Source: Cynocephalus volans (taxonomy: Eukaryota; Chordata; Mammalia; Dermoptera; Cynocephalidae). From it: 64,000 nt of DNA. This document shows positions 47,102 through 60,370 of the stretch, one piece after another; the first letter of the stretch is position 1, and the number at the start of each line of letters is the position of its first letter. The translations under genes were made by a program, and so were the position numbers. The stretch is taken from NCBI RefSeq assembly GCF_027409185.1, contig NC_084463.1, positions 53,004,907-53,068,906 on the forward strand. The letters are read 5' to 3'. A model generated the notes under the pieces. The model did not search any database. It was not told where the DNA came from and saw only the letters and a program-made list of their open reading frames with translations.

Positions 47102-47254
47102 AGGTGGGGGGAAGAAGATATAACAACCACAATTACTTGAAGTTGATACGACAAGCAAACAGAAAGGACATTGTTGGGGGGGGGGAGGGAGGGAGGTTTT
47201 GGTGTTGGGGAACAATAATCAGCCACAATGTATATCGACAAAATAAAATTAAAA
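46832..47254 (+). mobile_element. 5'-truncated young L1 3' end with target duplication
   Basis: It holds the last part of ORF2, then a 3'UTR with a (CA)n block (47044-47097), a G-run (47174-47190) and an A tail. A target duplication of up to 17 bp (AAAAAATAGGGGCTGTA, 46815-46831 and 47255-47271) flanks it. It belongs to the same subfamily as the elements at 4260 and 4631. Confidence 0.9.
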
Positions 47255-47433
47255 AAAAAATAGGGGCTGTATCACTTTGCATACTAACACAAAGTATACA
47301 AAGTTTCCAATTTTGTTAATCAGTGTTACAGTCTATTGATTGTGAAATGATATTTTATTGCGGTTTTGCATTTCTGTAATGATTAATGATGTTAAGCATC
47401 TTTCCATGAGCTTGTTAGACATTAGTATATCAT

Positions 47434-47791
47434 TGTAACAGAGAACACTGAACAATACTAAGGTAGACACAGGCAAAACCCCCTCCATATGAGAAACCAT
47501 TGAAAACAGAAACCATTGCATAGAAACAGAAACCATACACAATGAAGATTTTATGCCTGATTGCTTTAACTGCTCAATTTTGGCTTCTCTGACCTAGCTT
47601 GCTTTATGCACCTGGACAAACCCATGTGCCAGTGGGATGTGGTTTTTGCCTTTGTAAACTCCAGTAGACCAAGTCTAGCTGATGTTCTCCCAAAATACCT
47701 AGGGGAGGCAATCACTGGCTGGCTAATAAAGACTCTGTTAAAATTCTTAATTAAGTGTTTGGTTCCTTTCCTAGGTGGCAACCTCACAACA
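47434..47791 (+). repeat. ERV3 5' LTR
   Basis: It begins TGTAACAG and ends CACAACA. It contains a polyadenylation signal (CTAATAAAG, about 47724-47732). At 358 bp it is shorter than the 3' LTR because it lacks a duplicated block near the 5' end. Confidence 0.9.
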
Positions 47792-48293
47792 TTTGGAGGG
47801 CCCTGCATGATCTTATCACTCAGAGGAACCAAAAAATGCCCCAGCTTCAGACATGGGGCAATGTGGCGAGTCTCCTTAGGGGAGGCCACCAAGAGGGAAA
47901 TCAGCCCCAGTGTTGCTTTTGCCCTGGATCCTAGGGGAATCCACCGAGGTGGAAATTTGCCCCTGGGTCCTGTCTCTACCCAAGAGCCCAATGCAACCAA
48001 ATTCTTCAGTTGGCACTAGAGTCTTTATTAGTCCTATTAGTCTGTGTCTTGGACCTCTGGAGTTAAGCTTTGGTTTGATATCTCAAAACTTGGTGTTGCA
48101 TTTGGGTATCAGAGCTCTGATTTCAGGCTCAACCAGAAGGCTGGACACAGCATTACTTCCCAGGTCTAGGACTCCCGTGAGACATCACCGGGTCCTTTGT
48201 TTTGGAAATTGGATGTGCCCACTTGTCTTTGTCTTTTGTGTGTTGCTGGTTGTGTGTTGTTGTGTGTCATTAACTGTTGTCCTATATAACATA

Positions 48294-49863
48294 ATGGGAC
48301 AAAAGTCCTCCAAACAGGTGTGTGGGGCACCCCCCCTACAGTGTATGATTAACAATTTTAAGTACTTCCAAATGAAGGGCACTGATTTTGGAATTTCAGT
48401 CAACCCATTTGACCTAAGGAAATTTTGTGAGTTAGACTGGCCAACGTTTGGAGTTGGGTGGCCTTCATATGGAACTACAGACCTCCCTACCACCTACTGA
48501 GCACAGGAGGTTTCTTTTGGCCAACCAGGCCACCCAGATCAAATTCCATATATACAGGTTTGGATTGAACTCATTACAAAAAAACCGTCCTGGCTGAAAA
48601 AATGTTTAAAATCTTGCTTAAGTAAACAAGGTGCCAACAAGACAGAAAATCTTGTGACTCAACCTATTCCTCTCACAGGCTCATCTAAGGGGACTGTCAC
48701 ATCCACAGTATCCCCCATCCCACAGGATGCACGAGAGTATCTGATTGACTTTTCTCCCCCCATTCCTATTTCCCCTAGTGCACCTCCACCTTATCTGTCC
48801 TCTCCTGATTCTATAAAACTTCTCAGCACCTCCACATACTTGTAATGGCACTGTTTACCAGTCCAGGCTTAAATCTGACTCTGATCCTACCTCTACCAAC
48901 ATTTTCCCCATGCCTCAACTCTCTCTCTGCCAAGCTCCCCTTCCCCCAGGGACTCCTTAAGATCAAGCGCCGTTTGTGTTATATATCCCTTTCTCCACCA
49001 GTTATTTGTACTGGAAAAACCAAAATCCCTCCTTTTCTGAGAAACCTCAAGGCTTCATCTCCCTTTTGGAGACTATGATCTTTACACACCAGCCCACCTG
49101 GGATTATTGCCAACAACTTCTTCAGACCCTCTTCATGTTGGAAGAATGTGAGTGCATCCACTGAGAGGCCCTCAAAACAATTACTGGTTTGAACAGCCAA
49201 TCTTCTGATGATCCTGTTCACCTTGACTGCATATTCCCCCTTAGCAAGCCCAGATGGGACCCAAATACAGATCAAGGTAAGGAGGCTCTCACTCAGTATC
49301 ACCAGACTCTCCTCAGAGGACTCTGTGCAGCAGCCCAGAGACCCACTAATCTCTCAAAGGTAAGCAAAACCATTCAAGGGCCAAATGAGACCCCTGCTAC
49401 TTTTCTGGAATGCTTCATGGAGGTTTATAGGGTCTACACTTCTGTGGACCCCAAGGCTCCAGAAAATAGGCAGGCAATAATCATTGCCTTTGTCACCCAG
49501 ATGGCCCCAGACATTAGAAAAAAGCTTCAAAAATACTAAGGATTTGAAGGTAAATGATCATCTGAGCTGGTTGAAATAGCCCAGAAAGTCTGTAATGCCA
49601 GAGATAGCCCAGAAGAAAAACAAATGAAGGGAATAGCCAAAATAATGGTAATGTCCCTCCCCAAATCTCAAAGAACAACCAAAGGGCCTAAAAACATAAA
49701 ACTCCAATTTGGGAAGAAAGGAAACCTACCCAGGAAGCCAAGGCCAACTCTAACAAAGGACCAGTGTGTGTTTTGTAGAGAAAAAGGTCACTGGAGAAAT
49801 GAATGTCCCCTGTTAAAGGAAAGAGACCCCCACGTCCTTCAATTAGACACCTCTGAGGACTGA
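48294..49863 (+). pseudogene. ERV3 gag, broken
   Basis: The ATG at 48294 starts with Met-Gly-Gln, a myristoylation-type matrix start. A stop at 48498-48500 cuts the matrix region, which resumes in the same frame. A PPPY late-domain motif is at 48783-48794. A stop near 48843 and frame changes follow. The capsid major homology region is readable at about 49370-49535 (QGPNETPATFLE). A single zinc knuckle, C-X2-C-X4-H-X4-C, lies at about 49768-49809. The last codon is a TGA at 49861-49863, in frame with protease. Confidence 0.85.
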
Positions 49864-52800
49864 CGGGGCCAGGGCTCCATACTTATGAGCCCCCAGGAGC
49901 CCAAGGTAACATTACAAATAGGGAGCAAACCGGTAGGCTGCCTCATGGACACAGGGGCTACTTACTCAGTTCTAACTGAAAGTGATGGACATTTGTCTTC
50001 TAAAAGGAACTTAGTCCAAGGGGCCACAGGAGATTCCAGTCCTACCCTTGGACAGAAGCAAGAATCACTAATCTAGGTCAGGGTACCATCACCCACTCTT
50101 TCCTTGTCATGCTGGATTGCCCATACACACTGCAGGGAAGAGACTTATTACAGAAGCTACCGGCTACAATATCCTTCCAGGGAAACAGCAAAACTGACTC
50201 TTAATCCTGCACCCCCTATATGGATAATAACATGCCCAATCAGTGAAGTATATATGGTAGCTACAGAAGCCCCCTCCACTGACTTTAGCTCCACCCTAGT
50301 GGAACTACTATGAGAAATTCTGGGAGTATGGGCAGAAACAAACCCCCCAGGCTTGGCCACTCACCAGCCACCCATCATAGTTCAGCTTACAAGCCAGGCT
50401 ACTCCTGTTCAAGTGAAACAGTATCCCATTCCCTTGGAAGCCACATGAGGGATAGCTAGCCACATCCAGAGACTAAAAGAGGCTAACGTTTTAGTTCCAT
50501 GCAAGATGGCCTAGAATACTCCTCTCCTTCCAGTACAGAAGCTAGGCAATTTGGATTTCCAGCCTGTCCAAGATCTGCAAGAAGTGAACAAGCACATGGA
50601 GACCCTCCATCCATACCAAATGCCTATACCCTCCTCAGCTTGCTGCCGCCATCTCACTAGACCTACACCATTTTAGACCTTAAGGATGCCTTCCTCAGCC
50701 TCCCACTAGCTGAGGTAAGCCAACCTCTATTTGCCTTTGAATGGGCTGATCCTGAGGGGGGATATTCAGGACAGCTGACATGGATGTGTCTACCTCAATG
50801 GTTTAAAAATTCCCTAACCTTGTTTGACAAAGCATTGAGCCAAGATCTCATGCCATATTGGAAATAACATCCTGAGGTCACCCTATTACAGTAGGTAGAT
50901 GATCTCCTGTTGGCCACTAAAGACTATAAGACTTGCAAGGAGTCCACAAGAGACCTATTACAGGAATTACAAGCCCTGGGATACAGAGTGTCAGCCAAAA
51001 AGGCCCAACTGTGTACCCCCCAAATCACCTACCTTGGGTATGAACTACAGGAGGGAAAGAGAACCTTATCCTCAAGAACAATAGAAACAGTCCTAAAGAT
51101 CCCAACTCCAAAGACTAAAAAAGTGGTCCATGAATTCTTGGGTGCTGTGGGTTACTGCTACCTCTGGATACCTGGATTTGCTGAAATAGCCAGGCCCCTA
51201 TACTCCAGTACCAGGGGAAAACATAATTCCTTTCTATGGATGGAGGTTGAACAAAGGGCCTTTAGCAACTTAAAACCGGCACTCACCATAGCACCTGCCC
51301 TAGCATTGCCAGGTGTTAATAACCCCTTCACCCTGTTTGTTGCTGAAAGACAAGACATCACCAAGGGAGTAATCAAAAAAGCCCTAGGGCCGTGGAAGAG
51401 GCCCATGGCCTATCTCTCCAAGAGGCTAGACAGTGTAGCTGCTGTATGGCCAGCCTGTCTCTGGGCCATAGCAGCAACCACCTTACTGGTGAAGGAAGCT
51501 GACAAGCTAACCGTAGGGCAGGATATAAGCCTAGTCGTGCTCCATTCTGTACACACTCTCTTGAAAAGCGCACCGGAGCACTGGCTTACCAATCCCCACA
51601 TCACTCAATATCAGGCCTTACTCTTAGGTCAGCCTCAGATAAAGTTCCTTAAGACAACAGCTTTGAACCCAGCCACTCTCCTCCTGGACAATGACTGAAA
51701 GGAACCCGTCAATGACTGCCTCAAAACTATAGAGGCTTTCCAAGGCCTCTGACCTGACTTGACTGACATGCCCTGGATGGAACCTGATGAGATGATGTTC
51801 ACTGATGAAAGCAGCTTCATGTCCAATGGAATCACATATGCCAGGGCAGCTATAGTAACCCTGGAGTGAGTCATTTGGGCTCAAGCTTTAAACCAAGGGA
51901 CCTCTGATCAAAAGACTGAACTTGTAGCCTTAACACAAGCACTGACACATGGAAAAAACAAAACTGTCAACCTATACACTGACATTAGATATGCTTTTGC
52001 TGTAGCCCACATGCATGGGGCCCTTTATAAACAAGAGGACTAATAAAATCAGGAGGAAAAGGCATAAAAAACAAAGCAAATTCTAGCTCTTCTTGAGGCA
52101 ATATGGTATCCCCAAAAGGTGGCAATTACACATTGCTGAGTACACCAAAAAAGTGACTCAATTGAGGCCCCAGGGAATACCACAGCAGACCAAGCAGCAA
52201 AAGAGGCCACACTAAAACCAATGAGGCCATCAAATTCTTTGGTAATCACACTGGCACCCCAATTACCGCGAGTCCCACACTACACTGAAGAAGTCATACA
52301 TGCAAAAGCATTACAAGCCTCAGATAATAGTGCAGGTTGGAAAGTTTTACCAGACCATAGGATTTATCTATCCACAGCCCCACGAAGACTGTTAATAGAA
52401 CAGCTTCACCAAGGACACACCTCAGAGCTACTAAATTGACTGAATAGTTGTGAGAAAATTATTATATTCATAATTTAGACAAATTAACAAAGGACTTTGT
52501 ATAGCACTGTGAGGTTTGTTCAAAAGTAAATCCAGGACACAAGTCCAAAGTAACTGTAGGAACCAGAACATGAGGATTGAGCCCTGGAGAACAATGGGAA
52601 ATTGACTTTACCAAGGTAAAACCTGGACAATATGGGTACCGCTATCGCTTGGTATTCATAGACACCTTTTCTGGGTGGGTGGAAGCTTTTCCTACAAAAC
52701 ACAAAACCGCTCAAATAACGCTTAAAAAATTATTGCAAGAAATTATCCTTAGAATCAGCCTGCCTATGACTTTGGGGTCTGACGATGGTCCGGCTTTCAC

Positions 52801-53418
52801 AGCTCAAATTTCCCAATTATTAGCAAAAACCTTACAAATAAAATGGAATCTACATTGTGTCTATAGGCCACAGTTCAGGATAGGTAGAATGAATGAATCG
52901 AACCTTAAAGGAAACACTAACAAGTTAAAATTAGAGACTGGTAAAAACTGGATAAGCCTCCTCTTTGCCCTTTTAAGGGCTAGGTGCACTCTATGTCGAA
53001 GGAATCACGCATTCTGAAATTACGTTTGGAAGACCATCCCCCTTGTTACCCCATCTCAGGGATGACAAAACTTGCTGAACTCACTAACCAGAACCTTCTT
53101 CAGTTTCTCCAAGCCCTCCAGCAGGTACTTCACCAAATCCACCCCTTGATTAAGTAGGCCTTCCCACTAACTAAGAAACTAACACCACACCCATACCAGC
53201 TGGGAGACCTCGTATGGGTGAAGCAGCACAACTCTGCTACACTCGAGCCCAGGTGGCACGGGCCTTTCCAGATCATCCTAATCACCCCAACAGCTGTTCA
53301 AGTAGCAGAAAAATGTCAGTGGATACGCCACACTCAGCTCAAGCAAACACCTGAGTCATCAGAACCAAGTCAACACCAGGACAGATGGACCATTCAATGC
53401 TCCCAGAGGACGCCTTAA
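49864..53418 (+). pseudogene. ERV3 pro-pol, broken
   Basis: It follows gag in the same frame. The protease active site Asp-Thr-Gly-Ala is intact at 49948-49959. RT runs from about 50200 in broken frames; the Tyr of the YVDD motif is replaced by a TAG stop (50892-50894) just before Val-Asp-Asp. The RT connection and RNase H lead-in form the longest open stretch (50910-51698). An RNase H Thr-Asp-Glu-Ser block lies near 51800. Integrase follows (about 52430-53418), with its core open at 52577-53017; the usual Asp-Asn of the second catalytic block reads Asp-Asp (about 52781-52789). Stops and shifts are scattered, so it is non-functional. Confidence 0.85.
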
Positions 53419-55244
53419 AGACAAGACTCACATACTCACCCCCTTAATTGTCCTATGTTTAGCTGTGCTTGTAACAGAGAGCCCTCATCAACCCAAAACT
53501 TACACCTGGGAATTGAGGGATACTGTCACTGGGGAGGTCATTTGGTCTATCCACACCCCTAGTGCCCCCATCTTTTTAGTAGACCTCTGTGAACTTAGGA
53601 CTGGGGGTTCTAAGCCCCACACATACTCCAGGAGGCTATTTTGGAGGAGGACCCATGTTATTCTCCCAAAACTCCTGCAGCCAGCTCAATTATGAGCTAA
53701 GCCTCCAACAGACCCAGTTTTATGCCTGCCCTGCTGCAGGCAGCCCTTCTTGCTGCAAGGCAGGGAAACTATCACTGCTTCACTTGGGGTTGTGAAACTG
53801 AGGCTTCCTGGATTCGTACAGACTTCTACATGTCCCTTCATAGAAAACCCCCACCTCTAGGTTGCAGTCAGCTGGGGAAATGCAATCCTATTAACCTCAC
53901 CTTCAGGCTTTGGAACCCATTTAAACCACCACATGGGAAAGAGGTAGAACATAGGGTCTAAGACTGCATGTTACCAGATGAGACCCTGGTGGTGAGTTCA
54001 CTATTCAGTTAAAAGAAGTTTGCCCCAACATCCCAATAGGCCCTTCCTCCACATTCCCTGAACCCTAACCCATCTCACCAAGCTTCAACACCCAGGTCCC
54101 TCAACTGAACCTCTGATTGTGCCTTCACAAATCCTCTCTTAAAAACTTTAGATTCACTTTTCAAGTTTATCAACCAGTCAAACCCTAATATAACCACAGA
54201 TTGCTGGTTATGCTTAAATCCAGAACCACCATATTATGTTGGCCTAGGAGTTAACAGCTCTCTGGGTGTTAATAACAAAACCGTCATTTCTCTAAACCTA
54301 ACTACAATCGCCAAAGACAAACTCTGTCCGTGAGGAAGAAAACCCAAACTCACGCTTGGTAACACAAAACCAAGGGTTTTGTATAAGCACTAATAACTAT
54401 ATTCTTCAAAGTTCCCCCTATAGAACAGTGTGCACATATGCAGTAACCATCAGTAGTGCTTCCACAGTACTAAACCACAGTTCCTAAGCTTCCAATTACC
54501 TTGTTGCCCCCTCAAACACTTGGTTTGCTTGCTTAACAGGACTAACCCCATGCATAGTCATTCAATTCTTCCTCACACCCAACAAAATTGAGTTCTGTAT
54601 TATTGTCCATATCATTCCCCCGGTCTATTTTTATGAAGGAGAGGCAGGAAGACCTAAGAACAAAAAGAGCTGCCCTAGTTCTCATCCCCTTATTCATAGG
54701 TGTAGGCATAGCTGGATCCACAGCTATGGGAACCACAGCTCTAATAACAAGTAATCAAAACTTTAAAGCTCTAGGTCAACAAATTGACCTAGACCTAGGT
54801 GAAATGGAAAAATTTGTTAGCAGACTGGAAACCTCTTTAGATTCCCTAGCTGAAGTGGTACTACAAAACAGACAGGGCCTAGACCTCTTATTCCTAAAAC
54901 AAAGTGGATTATGTGTAGCTTTAGGAGAAACTTGTTTCTATAGTAATCACTCTTGAGTAATAAGAGACAGCCTCTCTCTAATCAAAAAAGGTAAAAGAAA
55001 GAGAAGAATTAAAAAAACAAAGGCCACAACTGGTATGAAACCTTATTCTCCTGGTCTCCCTGGCTAACAACTCTCCTTACTGCCTTAGCCGGTCCCTTGC
55101 TTTTAATTCTGCTGTTCTTCATGATAGGTCCTTGTGCCCTCACCTGCCTTTTTAAGTATGTTAAACAGAGAATCCAATCAGTAAAGTTAATGGTTTTAAG
55201 AACCCACTGTAACAGATTAAACACAAATGAATCTAAGATTTGAC
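53400..55244 (+). pseudogene. ERV3 env, broken
   Basis: Env starts around the end of pol. The surface-subunit region (about 53465-54540) has conserved Cys-containing blocks, including WGCET (about 53786-53800), and a CWLC (CXXC-type) motif at 54202-54213. The transmembrane subunit has an open stretch at 54588-54956 with a hydrophobic fusion-peptide-like segment and the immunosuppressive-region signature. The following C-X6-C-C motif has lost its last Cys. A stop at 54954-54956 and later frame changes separate the membrane anchor. Many stops upstream make a captured, functional env unlikely. Confidence 0.8.
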
Positions 55245-55269
55245 TCATGTACATAAAACCAGTGGGGAA

Positions 55270-55665
55270 TGTAACAGAGGACCCTGAACAATACTAAGGT
55301 TGACACAGGCTAAACCCCCACCGCATGAGAAACCATTGACCTCATAGAAATGGGAACTGTAACAGACTACCCCCCCCCCCGCATGAGAAACCATTGAAAA
55401 CAGAAACCATACACAATGAAGATTTTATGCCTGATTGCTTTAACTGCGCACTTTTGGCTTCTGTGTCCTAGCTTGCTTTGTGCACCTGGACAAACCCGTG
55501 TGCCAGTGGGATGTGGTTTTTGCTTTCGTAAGCTACAGCAGACCAAGGCTAGCTGATGTTCTCCCAAAATACCTAGGGGAGGCAGTTACTGGCTGGCTAA
55601 TAAAGACTCTGTTAAAATTCTTAATTAAGTGTTTGGTTCCTTTCCTGGGCAACAACCTCACAACA
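55270..55665 (+). repeat. ERV3 3' LTR with internal duplication
   Basis: A 396-bp LTR preceded by an interrupted purine tract (about 55255-55269). Compared with the 5' LTR it has an extra block at about 55324-55378, which duplicates the GCATGAGAAACCATTGA region and ends in a C-run (about 55369-55379). The polyadenylation signal AATAAA is retained near 55600. Confidence 0.88.
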
Positions 55666-55669
55666 TCAT

Positions 55670-57990
55670 CTTTGTGGAAATGTCTGTTGAAGCCATTTGC
55701 TTATTTTTAATCAGATTATTTGTTTTGTTGTTCAGTTTTAGCCATTTTTAAAATATATTCTTGATGTTAATTTCTTCTGAGGTAGATGACTTTCAACTTT
55801 TCTTTTTTAGTTGCTAATGTAAATAATATTGTGTTTTTTGTTTTACATTTTACTTGGTCATTGCTGAGGTATAGAAAAGTGATTGACTTTTGTATATTAA
55901 TGTAGTATGCAATCTTGCTGTAATCAGTTATTAATTCCAGGCGGCTTTCTATTTACTTGCTAGGATATTTTACACAGATAATCATATCATCTGCAACTAA
56001 AGACAATTTTATTTATTTCTTTCCCAATCTGTAAATCTTTTATTTTATTTCCTTGTATTATTGCATTACCCAGGACTTTTTAGTGCAATGTTGAAGGAGT
56101 GATGAGAAGATACATTCTTGCTTCGTTCCTGATTATCTGAGAAACCTTTGAGTTTCTCACTATTATGGATGATGTTAGCTCCAGTTTTCTGTAGATAATC
56201 TTTAACAAGTTGTGATATTCCCTGCTATTCCTAGATTACTGAGAATTTTTATGATAAATGGATGCTGTGTTTTTTCAAATGCTTTTTCTGCATCTATTGA
56301 TGTGATCATGTGATTTTTTTTTCCTTTTAGTGTTTTCATGTTATAAATTATATTAATTGATTTTTATTTGTTGAGCCACCCTTGCCTACCTAAAATAAAT
56401 ACCACTTCTTTTGACCTTATTGAATTAGGTTTGCTAATATTTTATTGAGCTCATTTGCATGTATGTTTGAGAGAGGTAACAGTTAGTTGTTATCTATTCT
56501 CATAATATCTTTATCTGCTTTTGGTACTGAGGTAATGCTGTCCTCACACAATGAGTTGGGAAGTATTTCATCTTCTGTTCTCTTCAATAGATTGTAGGTA
56601 GTTGGTGTATTTTCTTGCTTAAATGTTGGCTTCAGTTCTCCTGTGAACACTTCTGTGTCAGGTGTTTTCTGTTTTGAATGTCATTTTTTGCTTACTCAAT
56701 TTTCATAATAAATACAGGCCTACTCACATTTTGTATTACTGTGTGTGTGTTTTGGAAAACTGTGTCTTTTAAGGAATTGGTCCATTTCATGTAGGATGTC
56801 AAATGTGTGCCGAGTTATTCATAGCATTTATTATTTGTTTAATCTCCATAGAGTCTGTAGTGATGCCCTGTCTTTGATTTGTGATATTAGTAATTTCTGT
56901 CTTGTGTTCATTATTTTTTTAGTTAGCCTGGCTATTGGCTTATCAATTTTATTGATCCTTTTAAAGAATCAGCCTTTTAGATGTTAATTTTTTCTTCAGA
57001 TTTTCTTTTTCAATTTTATTTCTGTTCTAGTTTTTATTTACCCTTTGCTTCGTTTCAATTTATTTAGCTGTTTTTTCCTTTTTCCCTAGTTTCCAAAGGT
57101 GGAAACCTAGATTATTGATTTTAGATAAGTGTTTTTTTTAAAATGTATGCATTTGGTGCCATAAAATTTTTTGAGAGCACTATCCTTTCAGTATCCGACA
57201 AATTTTGGTAAGTGTCATTTTCACTTTTTTTTCTTTTGGTGGCTGGCCAGTATGGGAATTGAAATCTTTGACCTTGGCATTACAAGGCTGTGCTCTAACC
57301 AAGTGAGCTAACTGGTCAGCCCCATTTTCACTTTCATTTACTTAAAAATTTCTTTTTCTTTCTTTTTTTTTTTTAGCTCATGTATTATAAGACATTGTTT
57401 AATCCTATTAGGGAATCTTGTAGTCATTGTTCTGCTACTGACTTCTTGTTTAATTCTTTTGTGGTCTGAGAGCACATATTGTATGATTTCTATTATTTTA
57501 ATTTTGCTAAAATGTGTTATATAGCTCTGCATATGGCCTTACTGATTTTTTTCATGTGTGAGTTTGAAAAGAATATCTATTCTGTTGTTTTGGGGAGAAG
57601 TAGTCTGTAGATATCTGTTATATCCAGATCATGTTATTGAGTTTAACTATATCTTTTATTGTTTTCTGTATGCTGTATTCATTCATGTTTGATAGAGCAT
57701 GTTGAAATCTCCAGTTTTGATGGTGGATTCTATTTCTCTTTGAAGTTCTGTTAGGTATTGTGTCACATAGTTTTATGGTCTGTTGTAAGGCACATACACA
57801 TTAATTGTCCTGTGGGAGGACTAACTCCTACATTATAATGTAATGCTACTTTTTCTTCTCTATCATATGTTTAAAGATACAGTGTTTCTGCAGATTCTGT
57901 ACTTGTTCTTTCTTTACTTTCAACCTCTTAGATTCATTCACTCTTATGTCTTCAGATAATATGGAAATTTTGATACTTTTCAAATTTTTA
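55670..57990 (-). mobile_element. Old L1, antisense (host of the ERV3 nest, part 2)
   Basis: Diverged antisense ORF2, including RT and linker regions, runs parallel in order to the young L1 at 5550-8000. It is interrupted by an antisense SINE at 57226-57323. Numerous stops. Confidence 0.7.
57226..57323 (-). repeat. tRNA-Ile-like SINE monomer, antisense
   Basis: It runs antisense from a T-rich run through GGCCAGTATGGGAATTG to AAGTGAGCTAACTGGTCAGCC. Confidence 0.7.
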
Positions 57991-59377
<1,387 letters not shown>

Positions 59378-59600
59378 TAAAAGTCCCCAGTAACTTTCAT
59401 GAGAAACAGTTTCTTTTTAGTTCATAAATATATGAACCATTTATAGGGTTTCATGCTAAGATTACATTTCTTGAAAATGTGCTCTCTCTCTTTCTCAAGA
59501 GGTTCAAATTGGCCTCTATTGCACAAAGTCTGTAGCTGAGCTCTTGCCAAGAAATAGACTTAGCAGTTTTATAAAGTCCTACATTTCTTCCTATTAACAA

Positions 59601-59693
59601 AACACTGCATTAACAAAGCTGAGGTTATTGTCAAGTTAGAACAAGGAGCAGAGCCATGGAAAATAGAAGAATGCCCAAACCAGATCCTGCAAG
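59601..59693 (+). CDS. KRAB-B-like exon with a damaged 3' splice site
   Basis: The frame reads a recognisable B-box with VIVKLEQGAEPWKIEE. It ends at a GTTAGT donor (59694-59699). The 93-bp length and phase 1-1 fit with the flanking exons. However, the two bases before the expected exon start are AA (59599-59600) rather than AG, although a pyrimidine-rich stretch precedes them. Either the exon is skipped (skipping keeps the frame) or an AG at 59575-59576 is used, which adds 24 bp in frame with no stop. The B-box only modestly affects repression in known proteins. Confidence 0.65.
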
Positions 59694-60000
59694 GTTAGTC
59701 AACACATACTGGGCAGAAGCCAGGAAAAGTAAAGCCTATTAGATATTTAGTGTTCAGCTGTTTCTAGCAATTTCCCCCCAAGTCCAAGACCTGAGGATAG
59801 CTCATCTGCAGGCCTGTATTAAATAATCTCCAAGCTGGGGTGTCACATGTACATCCCAATATTTTGTTTTCCTGAATATGTTTTATATGTACCCCAAATC
59901 TAATTTGTACATTTCTCTTCTTTGACATTTATTTTTCCTATTTGCTTTCTTAACATTCTCAGTTGTGCTTGTGTCTTCATTTCTTATGTACATTTTTTCC

Positions 60001-60370
60001 ATACTGTATCTGTTTTCTGTTGTTCCTGACAGAGTGCCTACAACTGGGTAATTTATAAAGAGAAAAATCTTTTTCTTACAAGTCTGTTCTGAAGGCTCAG
60101 TATTCCAAGTTCAAGGGGTTGCATCTGGTGAGGGCCTTTGTTTTGGTGGGGACTCTTCACAGAGTCTCACAATAGTGCAGGCTGTCACATAGCAAATAGG
60201 AAAGGAGGTACATCTGTGAGCCTTCTACCACCACATCAGAAATCATGAAACTGAGGAGAAATCTCCCTGCATGGAAGAATGGAAAGGAGTGGTTCTTGTC
60301 TTTGAAGGAAAGCCAGGAGATCCTGGGTGCCAAGGCCAAGTGAACTAAGGGTTCCATGTTGAAGGGGTAA
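60001..60370 (-). mobile_element. MaLR-type LTR fragment, antisense
   Basis: The ACAACTGGGTAATTTATAAAG block at about 60045-60060 and the GGTGAGGGCCT region are the reverse complement of MST/MLT1-type LTR sequence, as in the solo LTR at 21330-21733. It lies in the intron between the KRAB-B-like and zinc-finger exons. Confidence 0.55.

Larger units (their letters stand above)
47434..55665 (+). mobile_element. ERV3: nearly complete gamma-type provirus
   Basis: An 8.2-kb provirus with 5' LTR, leader, gag, pro-pol, env, purine tract and 3' LTR in order. The 4-bp target duplication TCAT (47430-47433 and 55666-55669) is intact, as for gammaretrovirus integrases. The LTRs differ at many sites and by a duplication in the 3' LTR, so the insertion is not recent. 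All three genes carry stops and frameshifts, and no part could produce a functional virus. It lies in an old L1 inside the probable first intron of the zinc-finger gene, in the same orientation as the gene. Confidence 0.92.

Noticed and set aside
53400..55244. A captured, functional (syncytin-like) env
   Set aside because: Multiple stops and frame changes interrupt both subunits, and a conserved Cys is lost.
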